Shown here in pieces: positions 1-8,722 of a DNA stretch of 64,000 nucleotides; positions within the stretch are counted from its first letter, which is position 1, and each line of letters starts with the position of its first letter. The DNA lies in the NCBI GenBank assembly GCA_041397865.1, contig JAWKVT010000002.1:310001-374000 (forward strand). The letters are read 5' to 3'. Position numbers and translations under genes: made by a program. The DNA is from TMED27 sp041397865. Its GTDB lineage: Bacteria > Pseudomonadota > Alphaproteobacteria > Micavibrionales > Micavibrionaceae. The notes under the pieces were generated by a model that searched no databases, was not told where the DNA came from, and worked only from the letters and a program-made list of their open reading frames with translations.

Positions 1-1
1 T

Positions 2-313
2 GCAGCAGAAAAAGAAACGATTGTTCAGCAAACAATTTCTGGGATTCTAAAGACGGGAAAGCCTTTTAATAAACTAAAGCTTGCGTCTGATAATGTTATG
101 GCGGGTGTACATAATAGCTCATCATTGAAATATTTGGTGGATGAGGGGTACATGGTTGTTAGTGAGGATGAGTCAATGATATCACTGACGAATAAGATGC
201 TTTTCAAGTTGATTGAAAAACACCCTCCGGAGCAGCTTGCGCAAAGTTCCAGTTTTTTGACAGGGCAAAAGGATGATCCAAGCCTACCAGTTCTTTTGCC
301 TCTGGCTAAATAG
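2..313 (+). CDS. C-terminal part of an unrecognised protein, cut by the window start
   Basis: The frame is open from the first bases of the window to a TAG at 311-313, giving about 103 residues with no stop, so the real start lies upstream. An internal ATG at 98 would give only 71 residues and has no convincing ribosome site. The readable part is hydrophilic and mixed helical, with stretches such as SSLKYLVDEGYMV and LTNKMLFKLIEKH, and it has no signal peptide or membrane segment. The segment SLKYLVDEGYMVVSEDESMISLT looks a little like a winged-helix wing, but that is weak. The DNA is AT-richer than asd downstream. I do not recognise the family. Confidence 0.6.
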   Translation, partial: AAEKETIVQQTISGILKTGKPFNKLKLASDNVMAGVHNSSSLKYLVDEGYMVVSEDESMISLTNKMLFKLIEKHPPEQLAQSSSFLTGQKDDPSLPVLLPLAK

Positions 314-342
314 CTTGCGCTGCTTTACATTTTTTGATTAGT

Positions 343-408
343 CTACGCCACCGCATCGGCTTGGGCGACTTTTTCCTCTAATTCTTCTCTGGAAAGTGTT
401 TCAGGCAT
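343..408 (-). CDS. Possible 21-residue small ORF or gene remnant
   Basis: The minus strand carries ATG at 408, preceded by AAGGA at a spacing of five bases, and reads MPETLSREELEEKVAQADAVA to a TAG. The peptide is acidic, amphipathic and helical. A good ribosome site in front of so short a frame suggests either a small protein or the surviving start of a deleted gene. There is no homology evidence. Confidence 0.25.
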   Translation of the reverse strand: MPETLSREELEEKVAQADAVA

Positions 409-463
409 GAAATTCCTTGTTTTTTGTCCCTAAAGTAAAGTATCACCTAAAAACGCTTTGGTT

Positions 464-540
464 AACCACGAAGATCACGAAACGCACGAAGGCGTGTACC
501 TGTGTTGAAGGTCTTCGTGATCTTCGCGGGCTTCGTGGTT
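464..540. repeat. Imperfect inverted repeat of CACGAAG/CTTCGTG units
   Basis: The left arm (464-491) starts AACCACGAAGATCACGAA. The right arm (513-540) reads CTTCGTGATCTTCGCGGG and ends CTTCGTGGTT, and is largely the reverse complement of the left. It lies just upstream of asd. It resembles the CACGAAG-type intergenic palindromes seen in many genomes. A related motif built on CCGTGTTCATCCGTG occurs near 49980. Confidence 0.6.
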
Positions 541-567
541 TAAAAAATTAAAAAGGAAGTGACTATA

Positions 568-1578
568 ATGGGCTATAAAATCGCAGTCGTAGGCGCCACC
601 GGGAATGTCGGGCATGAAATGCTCAAAATCCTAGATGAGCGCAACTTCCCCGCCGATGACGTCATCGCGCTGGCCTCCTCGCGCAGCGTCGGCAAAGAGG
701 TGTCCTTCGGCGATAAAAACCTGAAAGTGCGCGATCTGGCCACGTTCGATTTCAAAGGCGTGGATATCGTGCTGTCTTCGCCGGGTGCGAAAGTCTCTGC
801 CGAATATTCCCCCAAAGCCGCCGCCGCCGGGGCAACCGTGATCGACAATACCTCACACTGGCGTATGGATCCCGACGTGCCCCTCATCGTGCCCGAGGTG
901 AACCCGCAGGCGATTAACGAAATCAACAAAGGCATCATCGCCAACCCGAACTGCTCCACCATTCAGATGGTCGTGGCGCTCAAACCCTTGCATGATGCCG
1001 CCACCGTCAAACGCGTGGTGGTCAGCACCTATCAGTCGACCTCCGGCTCCGGCAAGGAGGCAATGGATGAGCTGTTCAACCAGACCAAAGGCATTTACGC
1101 CAACCAAACGCCGGTGCCGTCCGTCTATCCGAAGCAGATCGCCTTTAACGCGATTCCGCAAATCGACGTGTTCATGGATGACGGCATGACCAAGGAAGAA
1201 TGGAAAATGGTGGTCGAAACCAAAAAAATTCTCGACCCCAATATTAAGGTCTGCGCCTCCTGCGTACGTATTCCCGTCTTTATCGGCCATGCCGAAATGG
1301 TCAATGTCGAGCTGGAAAACGAGTTGTCCGCCGCCCGCGCCAAAGAACTGTTCCGTCAGGCCGAAGGTGTAACGCTCGTCGATCTGGAAAATGAGGGCCT
1401 CGAGTTTGTCACACAGGTCGAAATTCAGGGCGAGGATGACGTGTATGTCAGCAGAGTGCGCGAAGATATCACGGTCGAAAACGGCCTCAATTTCTGGTGC
1501 GTATCCGATAACCTCCGCAAAGGCGCGGCCCTCAACACTATCCAGATTGCGGAGTTGTTGGTTAAAGGCAAGGCGTAA
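568..1578 (+). CDS. asd: Aspartate-semialdehyde dehydrogenase
   Basis: Makes L-aspartate 4-semialdehyde from aspartyl phosphate with NADPH, the branch point to lysine/diaminopimelate, threonine and methionine; the DAP branch feeds the cell-wall genes later in this window. The N-terminal Rossmann loop reads VVGATGNVGHEML, the catalytic cysteine lies in ANPNCSTIQM (about residue 131), and RIPVFIGHAE holds the family's substrate-binding Arg and catalytic His. The 336-residue length is normal. The frame could open at a GTG at 559, but AAGGAAG at 553-559 sits eight bases before ATG 568, which starts directly at MGYKIAVVGATG, so 568 is preferred. The gene stands alone after an intergenic palindrome. 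Confidence 0.95.
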   Translation: MGYKIAVVGATGNVGHEMLKILDERNFPADDVIALASSRSVGKEVSFGDKNLKVRDLATFDFKGVDIVLSSPGAKVSAEYSPKAAAAGATVIDNTSHWRMDPDVPLIVPEVNPQAINEINKGIIANPNCSTIQMVVALKPLHDAATVKRVVVSTYQSTSGSGKEAMDELFNQTKGIYANQTPVPSVYPKQIAFNAIPQIDVFMDDGMTKEEWKMVVETKKILDPNIKVCASCVRIPVFIGHAEMVNVELENELSAARAKELFRQAEGVTLVDLENEGLEFVTQVEIQGEDDVYVSRVREDITVENGLNFWCVSDNLRKGAALNTIQIAELLVKGKA

Positions 1579-1650
1579 ACCCGCCGCCGCGCTGTGTAAC
1601 TTTTCCCTCTTTCTGTACGAATTTCTCTATGTAACAAGAGGCGTAAAGCA

Positions 1651-2154
1651 ATGAACAGACGAAACTTTATACTCGGCGGCGCATCGTTGCTGACCCTCAT
1701 TCTCGCAAAAAAAGCAGGAGCATTCGACGTGTTTACAAGAAAAGGCGAAGGCAAAGCGGAAAGCTTTCCATACACACTCACCGACGCGCAGTGGAAAGAA
1801 AAACTTGAGCCCGAAAGCTACCGCGTGCTGCGCAAGGCTGGGACGGAGCGCTCCGGCTCGTCCCCACTCAACAATGAAAAACGCGATGGCGTGTTTCACT
1901 GCGCCGGATGTGACCATCCGCTATTCTCCAGCGCCCATAAGTTTGAGAGCGGCACCGGCTGGCCCAGCTTTTACCAACCCTATAATGATGAATCCGTGAA
2001 ATACTCAACCGATTACGTGCTGGTCTACCCCCGCACCGAAGAACACTGCGCCAATTGCGGCGGCCACCTCGGCCATGTCTTCGACGACGGCCCGCCGCCG
2101 ACCGGCAAACGCCACTGCATCAACGGCGCGGCGCTGGTGTTTAAGGAAGCGTAA
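1651..2154 (+). CDS. msrB: Exported peptide-methionine (R)-S-oxide reductase
   Basis: Reduces methionine-R-sulfoxide in oxidised proteins. The MsrB fold covers about residues 40-165: zinc-binding pairs CAGC (84-87) and CANC (133-136), and the catalytic Cys156 in GKRHCINGAALVF. The N-terminus MNRRNFILGGASLLTL carries a twin Arg followed by a hydrophobic stretch, so the enzyme is probably exported by Tat to the periplasm or membrane-anchored, unlike the usual cytosolic MsrB. Its likely partner is the membrane-anchored MsrA at 33761-34417. No electron-donor gene is adjacent. Confidence 0.93.
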   Translation: MNRRNFILGGASLLTLILAKKAGAFDVFTRKGEGKAESFPYTLTDAQWKEKLEPESYRVLRKAGTERSGSSPLNNEKRDGVFHCAGCDHPLFSSAHKFESGTGWPSFYQPYNDESVKYSTDYVLVYPRTEEHCANCGGHLGHVFDDGPPPTGKRHCINGAALVFKEA

Positions 2155-2226
2155 AACTCTCATTGAATTCTAAACGATAACCCTTATTATGATTCTAAGC
2201 ATACGCGATCATGATAAGAAACGAAC

Positions 2227-2640
2227 ATGTCCGAAACACAACCACAAAAAACCGAGCGGCCTCTTTCTCCGTTCATGTTAGGCACCCTTTACAGGTTTCA
2301 ATTAACCTCCTTCACATCCATCCTCCACCGGGCAACAGGCGTGGCGCTCACCGTCGGGCTGCTCATGTTCGCATGGTGGCTGGTCGCCGCCGCCATCGGC
2401 CCCGGCCCTTACGATGTTTTCATGAATTTCGCAGGCTCGGCGCCGGGCATGCTCCTGCTCTTCGGCTTTACGGTTGCGTTTTATTACCATCTTGCCAACG
2501 GCATCCGCCATCTCATCTGGGATACCGGGCTTCTCTTTAAAATCGAAAACGCCTACCGCGCCGGCTACGCGGTCCTGCTGTTTACCGCCGTTTTGACGGC
2601 CATTACATGGTATTGCGTTTTGATGAAAGCGGGGATTTAG
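2227..2640 (+). CDS. sdhC: Succinate dehydrogenase cytochrome b556 subunit
   Basis: Membrane anchor of complex II. It binds haem b and ubiquinone with SdhD. The 137-residue protein has three hydrophobic helices and the family signature SILHRATGVALTVG (about 30-43), plus HLANGIRHLIWD (about 80-91) where the haem-ligand His lies. It opens the sdhCDA run; sdhD begins 2 bp after its stop. Confidence 0.93.
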   Translation: MSETQPQKTERPLSPFMLGTLYRFQLTSFTSILHRATGVALTVGLLMFAWWLVAAAIGPGPYDVFMNFAGSAPGMLLLFGFTVAFYYHLANGIRHLIWDTGLLFKIENAYRAGYAVLLFTAVLTAITWYCVLMKAGI

Positions 2641-2642
2641 AG

Positions 2643-3050
2643 ATGCATATGAAATGGGATAATCACGGCATGAAAACACCCTTGGCGCGGGCACGCGGGC
2701 TGGGGGCTTCACGCTCGGTCGTTGGTGGCTGGATCAAGCTCCGCGTCACCGCCATCGCCAATGCGATCCTGTCCGTCTGGTTCCTCTGGTTCTTAAGTCA
2801 AACTATCGGTGCAAGCCACGCTGAATTCACCGGGCGGCTCGCCGATCCCCGCAACGCGATTTGTATGATCCTCCTGATAATATCCGCTTTTACCCACGCA
2901 GTTTTGGGAAACCGCGAAATTGTCGAGGATTACTTCCACAATGAATTTTTCAAAATCACAAAACTCATCGGCATGTATCTGTTTTTCTTCGCCGTTGCAG
3001 CGGCATGTGTTTTTTCAATTCTAAAAATAGCTTTTACTATGGGTGTGTAA
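2643..3050 (+). CDS. sdhD: Succinate dehydrogenase membrane anchor subunit
   Basis: Second anchor of complex II, three transmembrane helices in about 135 residues, with the conserved RVTAIANAILSVWFLWFL helix and HAVLGNREIVEDYFHNE loop. The reading frame is open further upstream into sdhC, but ATG 2643, 2 bp after the sdhC stop, follows a GCGGGGAT element and is the sensible start (ATG 2649 is also possible). Its stop abuts the sdhA ATG. Confidence 0.9.
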   Translation: MHMKWDNHGMKTPLARARGLGASRSVVGGWIKLRVTAIANAILSVWFLWFLSQTIGASHAEFTGRLADPRNAICMILLIISAFTHAVLGNREIVEDYFHNEFFKITKLIGMYLFFFAVAAACVFSILKIAFTMGV

Positions 3051-4841
3051 ATGACAACAAATTACGAAATTATAGATCACGAATATGATGTCGTTGTCGT
3101 GGGGGCTGGCGGAGCGGGTCTGCGCGCCGGTTTTGGCTGCGCCGAAAAAGGGCTTAAAACCGCTATTCTTTCGAAGGTTTTTCCCACGCGCTCTCATACA
3201 GTCGCGGCCCAAGGCGGTATTTCCGCCGCGCTGGGCAATATGGGCGAGGATGACTGGCGCTTCCACATGTATGACACGGTCAAAGGCTCAGACTGGCTCG
3301 GCGATCAGGATGCAATTGAATATATGTGCCGCGAGGCAATCCCCGCCATTATCGAGCTTGAACATTACGGCGTGCCGTTCTCTCGCACCGCTGCCGGGAA
3401 AATCTACCAGCGCGCCTTTGGTGGTATGACCACCCATTTCGGCAAAGGCACAGCGCAAAGAACGTGCGCCGCTGCCGACCGCACAGGCCATGCCATTTTG
3501 CATACGCTTTATACCCAGGCCCTTAAAAACAGGGCCGAGTTTTTTATCGAATATTTCGCGCTCGACCTCATCATGTCTGATGAAGGCGAATGCCTTGGCG
3601 TAATGGCCTGGAACCTTGATGACGGCACAATCCACCGTTTTCGCGCACACCAAACCATACTCGCCACCGGCGGCTATGGCCGCACCTTCTTCTCCTGCAC
3701 CTCTGCTCATACCTGTACGGGCGATGGTAACGCCATGGTACTGCGCGCGGGCATTCCCTTGCAGGATATGGAGTTCATCCAGTTCCATCCCACCGGTATT
3801 TACGGCGCTGGTTGCCTGATTACCGAGGGCGTACGCGGGGAGGGCGGCTATCTCACCAATTCCGAGGGCGAGCGTTTTATGGAGCGCTATGCGCCCTCCG
3901 CCAAAGACCTCGCCTCGCGCGATGTCGTCTCCCGCTCAATGACTATCGAAATCCGCGAGGGACGGGGCGTGGGCGAGCATAAGGACCATATTCACCTGCA
4001 TCTCGAACATCTCGACCCGGACATTATCCATTCGCGCCTACCCGGCATCGCCGAAAGCGCACGGATTTTTGCCGGCGTGGATGTAACGAAAGAGCCGATC
4101 CCCGTCCTGCCGACATGCCATTACAATATGGGCGGTATCCCGGCCAACTATCATTGCGAGGTCATCAACCCCACGAAGAGGGACCCCAATGCCATCGTGC
4201 CCGGCCTGATGGCCATTGGCGAGGCCGCTTGCGTCTCCGTTCACGGGGCAAACCGCCTTGGCTCCAACTCGTTGCTTGATCTGGTGGTTTTTGGCCGCAG
4301 CGCCGCTAATCGCTGCGCCGAGGTTCTTGCGCCCGGCGCGCCGCACAGGCCGCTAAGCGGCGATGACGGCTCCAAAGCGCTGGGTCGCCTCGACCATTTC
4401 CGCAACGCCAAGGGCGGCACCCGTACCGCCGAATTGCGCGACCGGATGCAGCGCACCATGCAAGCCCACGCTCCGGTTTTCCGCACCGGCGAGGTTTTGG
4501 CCGAAGGCATTCAAAAGATTGACGAATGCTTTGCCGCCAAGGCCGATATCGGCGTAAGCGACCGCTCTATGATTTTTAACACAGATCTGGTCGAAACGCT
4601 GGAGCTGGATAATTTGCTCTCTCAGGCCGTGGCCGCCATGCATTCCGCCGCCAATCGTGAGGAATCCCGCGGCGCTCACGCGCGTGAAGACTTTCCTGCC
4701 CGCGACGATGAAAAATGGATGAAACATACCCTCACATGGGTTAATGAGAGCGGTCAAACCAGAATCGACTACCGCCCCGTCATCATGCAAACCCTGACCG
4801 ATGAAGTCCAGCCCATCCCGCCGAAGGAGAGGGTGTACTAA
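3051..4841 (+). CDS. sdhA: Succinate dehydrogenase flavoprotein subunit
   Basis: Oxidises succinate to fumarate in the TCA cycle and passes electrons to SdhB. The 596 residues include the FAD dinucleotide fold VVVGAGGAGLRAGFG, the covalent-FAD region SHTVAAQGGISAAL with the flavinylated His, the active-site stretch QFHPTGIYG, and GEAACVSVHGANRLGSNSL near the second FAD contact. The ATG follows the sdhD stop with no gap, so the two are translationally coupled. Unusually, sdhB does not follow directly: a GGDEF gene lies between. Confidence 0.97.
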   Translation: MTTNYEIIDHEYDVVVVGAGGAGLRAGFGCAEKGLKTAILSKVFPTRSHTVAAQGGISAALGNMGEDDWRFHMYDTVKGSDWLGDQDAIEYMCREAIPAIIELEHYGVPFSRTAAGKIYQRAFGGMTTHFGKGTAQRTCAAADRTGHAILHTLYTQALKNRAEFFIEYFALDLIMSDEGECLGVMAWNLDDGTIHRFRAHQTILATGGYGRTFFSCTSAHTCTGDGNAMVLRAGIPLQDMEFIQFHPTGIYGAGCLITEGVRGEGGYLTNSEGERFMERYAPSAKDLASRDVVSRSMTIEIREGRGVGEHKDHIHLHLEHLDPDIIHSRLPGIAESARIFAGVDVTKEPIPVLPTCHYNMGGIPANYHCEVINPTKRDPNAIVPGLMAIGEAACVSVHGANRLGSNSLLDLVVFGRSAANRCAEVLAPGAPHRPLSGDDGSKALGRLDHFRNAKGGTRTAELRDRMQRTMQAHAPVFRTGEVLAEGIQKIDECFAAKADIGVSDRSMIFNTDLVETLELDNLLSQAVAAMHSAANREESRGAHAREDFPARDDEKWMKHTLTWVNESGQTRIDYRPVIMQTLTDEVQPIPPKERVY

Positions 4842-4893
4842 TTCCCATCATAAAAAGCTTGATTTTATATGGAAATAAGTATATGGTCCGGGC

Positions 4894-5667
4894 ATGAAAA
4901 ACAATTTGCCCAACAGTAATGGCGATTTTCGAACAGCGGCCCAGAAGGTGACGCGGGAGGCCGTAGAGGAAACGAGCGAGCAGTTAGTGGGACTGCTGCA
5001 GGGAAAAGGTATTCAGCTTGAAAAGCAGATAATAAGTGAGTGTCTTATGACCTCATCTCTGGCTGAACAAGTTGAGAGGCTCGCATGGGAGCTTTTTATT
5101 GCTCAAAAGAAAATGCAGGTAGCCGAAGAAAAGGCCCTTAGGGACCCAATGACGGGCGCTTATAACCGGGAGGGGTATAAGGAAAGGCTGAATCTGGCGC
5201 TTCAGCGCCTTGAGCGGAGTGATGGGTACGTCATGCTGGCGATTTCCGATATTGACAATTTTAAGAACATTAACGATACCTACGGTCATCCATTCGGAGA
5301 TGAGGTAATCAAAACAGTTGTAAAAAAGCTTACGCATGCGGTTAGAAAAGATGACGTAGTGGCACGCATCGGTGGTGAAGAAATAGCTGTGATTGTTGAA
5401 GCAAAGTCTATGGAGGATATAAAACAATTACAAACACGCTTAGAAGGGGCCGTTTGTCAGTTTCAATTTACGTATGATGGAACGGCAATTGATGTGGGGA
5501 ACAGTATCGGCGTTGCTGTCACAGATCATTTATGCAACGCTAAAAATTTATATAAATTCGCTGATACACAGCTATACGCAGTAAAAAAGAGCGGGAAGAA
5601 GGGACGTCTCTTAGCCCAACATATGAAACCTCCCGCCAATGATCCCGCGCTCCAGAGCGAGCGCTAG
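4894..5667 (+). CDS. GGDEF-domain protein, probable diguanylate cyclase
   Basis: Predicted to make cyclic di-GMP from two GTP. The first 80 residues are a helical, probably coiled-coil region with no membrane segment, so the protein is cytosolic. The GGDEF domain runs from DPMTGAYNREGY (84-95) through a metal-binding SDIDNFKNIND (D119) to the active loop GGEEI at 160-164, where the usual final Phe is Ile. An RxxD inhibitory site (RKDD, 151-154) sits at the canonical distance upstream. The gene lies between sdhA (52 bp gap) and sdhB (86 bp gap) on the same strand and is AT-richer than both, which suggests insertion into the sdh operon. Confidence 0.9.
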   Translation: MKNNLPNSNGDFRTAAQKVTREAVEETSEQLVGLLQGKGIQLEKQIISECLMTSSLAEQVERLAWELFIAQKKMQVAEEKALRDPMTGAYNREGYKERLNLALQRLERSDGYVMLAISDIDNFKNINDTYGHPFGDEVIKTVVKKLTHAVRKDDVVARIGGEEIAVIVEAKSMEDIKQLQTRLEGAVCQFQFTYDGTAIDVGNSIGVAVTDHLCNAKNLYKFADTQLYAVKKSGKKGRLLAQHMKPPANDPALQSER

Positions 5668-5753
5668 TGAGATAATCTTTCAAACCTCTTCACATTTCTT
5701 CCCCAAACCCGTATGCTTTTAAGCGAAAAAACAACGCGCAAGAAGCATCTCAA

Positions 5754-6548
5754 ATGGCTGAATTCACACTCCCCCAAAACTCCAAAATCACTAAAGGCGA
5801 AATCATAAACGCCGCCGCAGGCGGAGCAAAGCGCACGCGCACCTTCAAAATATACCGCTGGTCGCCGGACGACGATGCCAACCCCCGCCTTGATGAATAT
5901 ACGATTGATCTGGATAAATGCGGGCCGATGGTCCTCGACGCGCTCATTCATATCAAGGACGACGTGGACCAGACGCTCACCTTCCGCCGCTCCTGCCGCG
6001 AGGGGATTTGCGGCTCCTGCGCGATGAATATCGACGGCACGAATACGCTGGCCTGCACCAAGGCGATAGATGATTGTAAAGGCGATATTAAAATCACCCC
6101 GCTGCCGCATATGCCGGTGGTCAAAGATCTTGTCCCCGATCTCAACCACGTCTACGCGCAATACACCTCAATCGAACCGTGGCTTAAAACCGACTCACCC
6201 GCGCCAAACCGCGAGCGCCTGCAAACCGACGAAGACGCAACAATCCTCAACGGCGCGGACGGCAACGGCCCCGCCGGGTGCATCTTGTGCTTTTGCTGCT
6301 CTACAAGCTGCCCGTCTTATTGGTGGAACGGCGACCGCTTCCTCGGCCCCGCCATCTTGCTGCAAGCCTATCGCTGGATCGCCGATTCCCGCGACGAAGC
6401 CACCGGCGAGCGCCTCGATGCTCTCGAAGATCCGTTCCGCCTCTACCGCTGCCATACAATTATGAACTGCACGAACACCTGCCCCAAGGGTCTCAACCCG
6501 GCCAAAGCGATTGCAGAAATCAAGAAACTTATGGCTCTGCGCCGTTAA
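5754..6548 (+). CDS. sdhB: Succinate dehydrogenase iron-sulfur subunit
   Basis: Carries electrons from SdhA to quinone through three clusters. The [2Fe-2S] ligands are in CREGICGSC (81-89) plus Cys101. The [4Fe-4S] ligands are in CILCFCCSTSCP and the [3Fe-4S] ligands in CHTIMNCTNTCPKGL. The 264-residue length is normal. The stop overlaps the stop of the convergent minus-strand gene by 4 bp. It is separated from sdhCDA by the GGDEF gene, so its expression may depend on read-through or on a promoter in the 86 bp gap. Confidence 0.96.
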   Translation: MAEFTLPQNSKITKGEIINAAAGGAKRTRTFKIYRWSPDDDANPRLDEYTIDLDKCGPMVLDALIHIKDDVDQTLTFRRSCREGICGSCAMNIDGTNTLACTKAIDDCKGDIKITPLPHMPVVKDLVPDLNHVYAQYTSIEPWLKTDSPAPNRERLQTDEDATILNGADGNGPAGCILCFCCSTSCPSYWWNGDRFLGPAILLQAYRWIADSRDEATGERLDALEDPFRLYRCHTIMNCTNTCPKGLNPAKAIAEIKKLMALRR

Positions 6549-7126
6549 TATTCCATAAACTGGATATTCGTCACACAATTGGCGCTATACATCTGGATAA
6601 TTCCCTTGTTCAGGGAAAGGATTTGCATACATTCCGAAACGCCCTCCATCGGCACCGCCTCGCTGCCGCCCGTATCGGTCGGCACAGCCATCGTCGCATA
6701 TTCGGTGTTCCGTGTTTTAACGAAAGCCTTCTTCCCGTTTGAGGCGATTTTGATATCCTTGATTTCTACAACCGTTTCGTAATCCTGCGTCGATTCCGCC
6801 CCTTTTTGAACCGATTCCATAAACTCATCCTTACCCAGACTGAACCCAACCTCCTGCGAGGGCATACCCGGAATATGGTATTTCATCACGCTTTTAAACC
6901 GCGCTTTTTTATCCAGATGCTTGTCCAGATAGGTGCTGATTCTCTCCGCCGATAACCCTCCATTTCCTGTTGTTATATCGGTCGTCTCTTCTATAAACGC
7001 TCTAATATTCTGCTTCGTCAGGGTCGAAACATCATCCTCCGCAAGACATACAGAATCGTGCGCAAAAAAGACGGATGCGGAAAAAAAGAACAAAAAGAAA
7101 GCGCTGTAAAATCGCGTTGATTTCAT
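6545..7126 (-). CDS. Secreted protein of unknown function
   Basis: 193 residues with a clear Sec signal peptide (MKSTRFYSAFFLFFFSASVF, cleavage near residue 29). The mature part is an alpha/beta sequence with LTKQNIRAFIEETTDITTG, a block KHLDKKARFKSVMKYHIPG, and alternating strands to the end. The pattern of one helix pair followed by strands resembles NTF2/SnoaL-like cone domains, but this is impression only. Two cysteines lie near the C-terminus (SECMQI, SANCVT). Convergent with sdhB, overlapping by 4 bp. Confidence 0.75.
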   Translation of the reverse strand: MKSTRFYSAFFLFFFSASVFFAHDSVCLAEDDVSTLTKQNIRAFIEETTDITTGNGGLSAERISTYLDKHLDKKARFKSVMKYHIPGMPSQEVGFSLGKDEFMESVQKGAESTQDYETVVEIKDIKIASNGKKAFVKTRNTEYATMAVPTDTGGSEAVPMEGVSECMQILSLNKGIIQMYSANCVTNIQFMEY

Positions 7127-7304
7127 GAATTTTCTACTACTTATCCCCTAAGGTGCTTTACATATAATTATAGCGCTAAAAAGTGAAGGGAAAGCTAATA
7201 TACACACCCACCGGGCGGCTTTTTATGCGTGCGACAACATGTTGTATTTTAAAGGTTTTTCAGTGCAATGCCCCGAAATATACGATTGTAACCGTGCACT
7301 TTGA

Positions 7305-7856
7305 TTAGGAAGGGTTGACTGGCGGTTCATAGCACACAGCCTCAAACCGCTTTTCCGCCTGATTGCGCTCATGGCGCAAGTCGACAAATTTTTTGGCAAG
7401 AGCGCAGGCCGTCAAAGCCAGCAGAAAAGACCCGCTCTCCTGTAAAGCCTCCTGAAAAGCCGGGGGGCAAAAAGCCGTACCGTTCGGGTTTGCCGCACAT
7501 TCCGTAAAGACCTGTTGCGTCGTTTTCTCACTATCCGGCCATATTTGATAAGCGCCAAGCGCGGCCCCTGCGGATGCCATAAAAGTAAAAGTGCTTTGTA
7601 CCCCCTTTTCTAACATGGCATTGCGTTCTGTGCGTAAAGCCTGCGCAAACCGCCCATAGGCAGGAAACTCTTCTTCAACCACTGTTCCCAAACTGATATT
7701 TGCTCTAGGTTGGCATACAAGGCCATAGAGCAGGGAATTGCTATGAGTTCGAAAAATTTCTGAGGCAGCGTTAAAATCACCACTCCGTAAAGTTTGACGA
7801 ATACGGCTGGATAAAAACAGCTCGTAGATGTCCCGGTCTATCTCTTCATTCGCCAT
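7305..7856 (-). CDS. Hypothetical protein with two hydrophobic segments
   Basis: I chose ATG 7856 because AGGAGAAGG lies just before it; a TTG at 7880 would add eight residues but has no ribosome site. The 183 residues start with a charged helical region, followed by hydrophobic stretches STFTFMASAGAALGAYQIW and SGSFLLALTACALAKKFV that could form a hairpin in the membrane. Cysteines flank the loop (FTECAANPNGTAFCPPAF). It follows nadC by 20 bp and may share its transcript. No family recognised. Confidence 0.65.
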   Translation of the reverse strand: MANEEIDRDIYELFLSSRIRQTLRSGDFNAASEIFRTHSNSLLYGLVCQPRANISLGTVVEEEFPAYGRFAQALRTERNAMLEKGVQSTFTFMASAGAALGAYQIWPDSEKTTQQVFTECAANPNGTAFCPPAFQEALQESGSFLLALTACALAKKFVDLRHERNQAEKRFEAVCYEPPVNPS

Positions 7857-7876
7857 GGCGGCCTTCTCCTGCTTAC

Positions 7877-8722
7877 TCAACCCACCTCAATATCCAGCGC
7901 AATATCCATCGCCGGGGCGCTGTGGGTGAGCGCGCCGACAGAGATATAATCCACCCCCGTTTCGGCGATGCCCCGCACCGTTTCAAGGCTAACCCCGCCG
8001 GAGGCTTCGCTGATAAGCCGCCCCTTGGTCCGGCCAACCGCTTTTTTAAGATCCGGCAGTTCAAAATTATCCAGCATCACAATATGAGCCTTGCCGTTTT
8101 CGATCACCTCTTCAAGCTGTTTTAAATTATCAACCTCAATCTCTATGCGTTTCGTATGCCCGGCCAGCATATGCGCTTGGTCCAGCGCTTCGGAAATCCC
8201 CCCGGCCACGGCAATATGGTTGTCTTTAATCAAAATCGCATCATCCAGCCCGAAACGGTGGTTCGCCCCGCCGCCAATCTCCACCGCGTATTTCTGAAAC
8301 AATCGCATGCCCGGCACCGTCTTGCGCGTATCGCAAAGCTCAACGCCCGTATCCTTAATCCGTTCCACATACCGCGCGGTCAGACTCGCCACCCCGCTCA
8401 TATGAGACAGGAAATTCAGCGCCACGCGCTCCGCCGTCAATAAACTCCGCGCCGGACCGGTAATCTCCGCAATCACGTCACCGGCCTCTAAATCCGCGCC
8501 ATCTTCGGCCATCACGGTCATGTCAAAATCTACATCGGTCAGCGAAAATGTCGAAAGCGCGACAATAAGCCCCGCCAGCCGTCCGCTCTCCCGCGCCCGC
8601 AAAACACCCTTGGCCTGCGCCCCCGCAGGAATCAGCAGATTAGAGGTAATGTCAAACCCATGCCCTAAATCTTCCTTCAGCGCAGCTTTGACCTGCTCCT
8701 CTATAAAAAGGGGTGATAGCAT
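7877..8722 (-). CDS. nadC: Nicotinate-nucleotide pyrophosphorylase (carboxylating)
   Basis: Converts quinolinate and PRPP to nicotinate mononucleotide in de novo NAD synthesis. The 281 residues contain the family motifs ALKEDLGHGFDITSN, CDTRKTVPGMR (substrate Arg/Lys), GGGANHRFGLDDAILIKDNH and the C-terminal barrel strand IVMLDNFELP. The ATG abuts the nadA stop, so the two are co-translated. nadB is not here. Confidence 0.96.
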   Translation of the reverse strand: MLSPLFIEEQVKAALKEDLGHGFDITSNLLIPAGAQAKGVLRARESGRLAGLIVALSTFSLTDVDFDMTVMAEDGADLEAGDVIAEITGPARSLLTAERVALNFLSHMSGVASLTARYVERIKDTGVELCDTRKTVPGMRLFQKYAVEIGGGANHRFGLDDAILIKDNHIAVAGGISEALDQAHMLAGHTKRIEIEVDNLKQLEEVIENGKAHIVMLDNFELPDLKKAVGRTKGRLISEASGGVSLETVRGIAETGVDYISVGALTHSAPAMDIALDIEVG

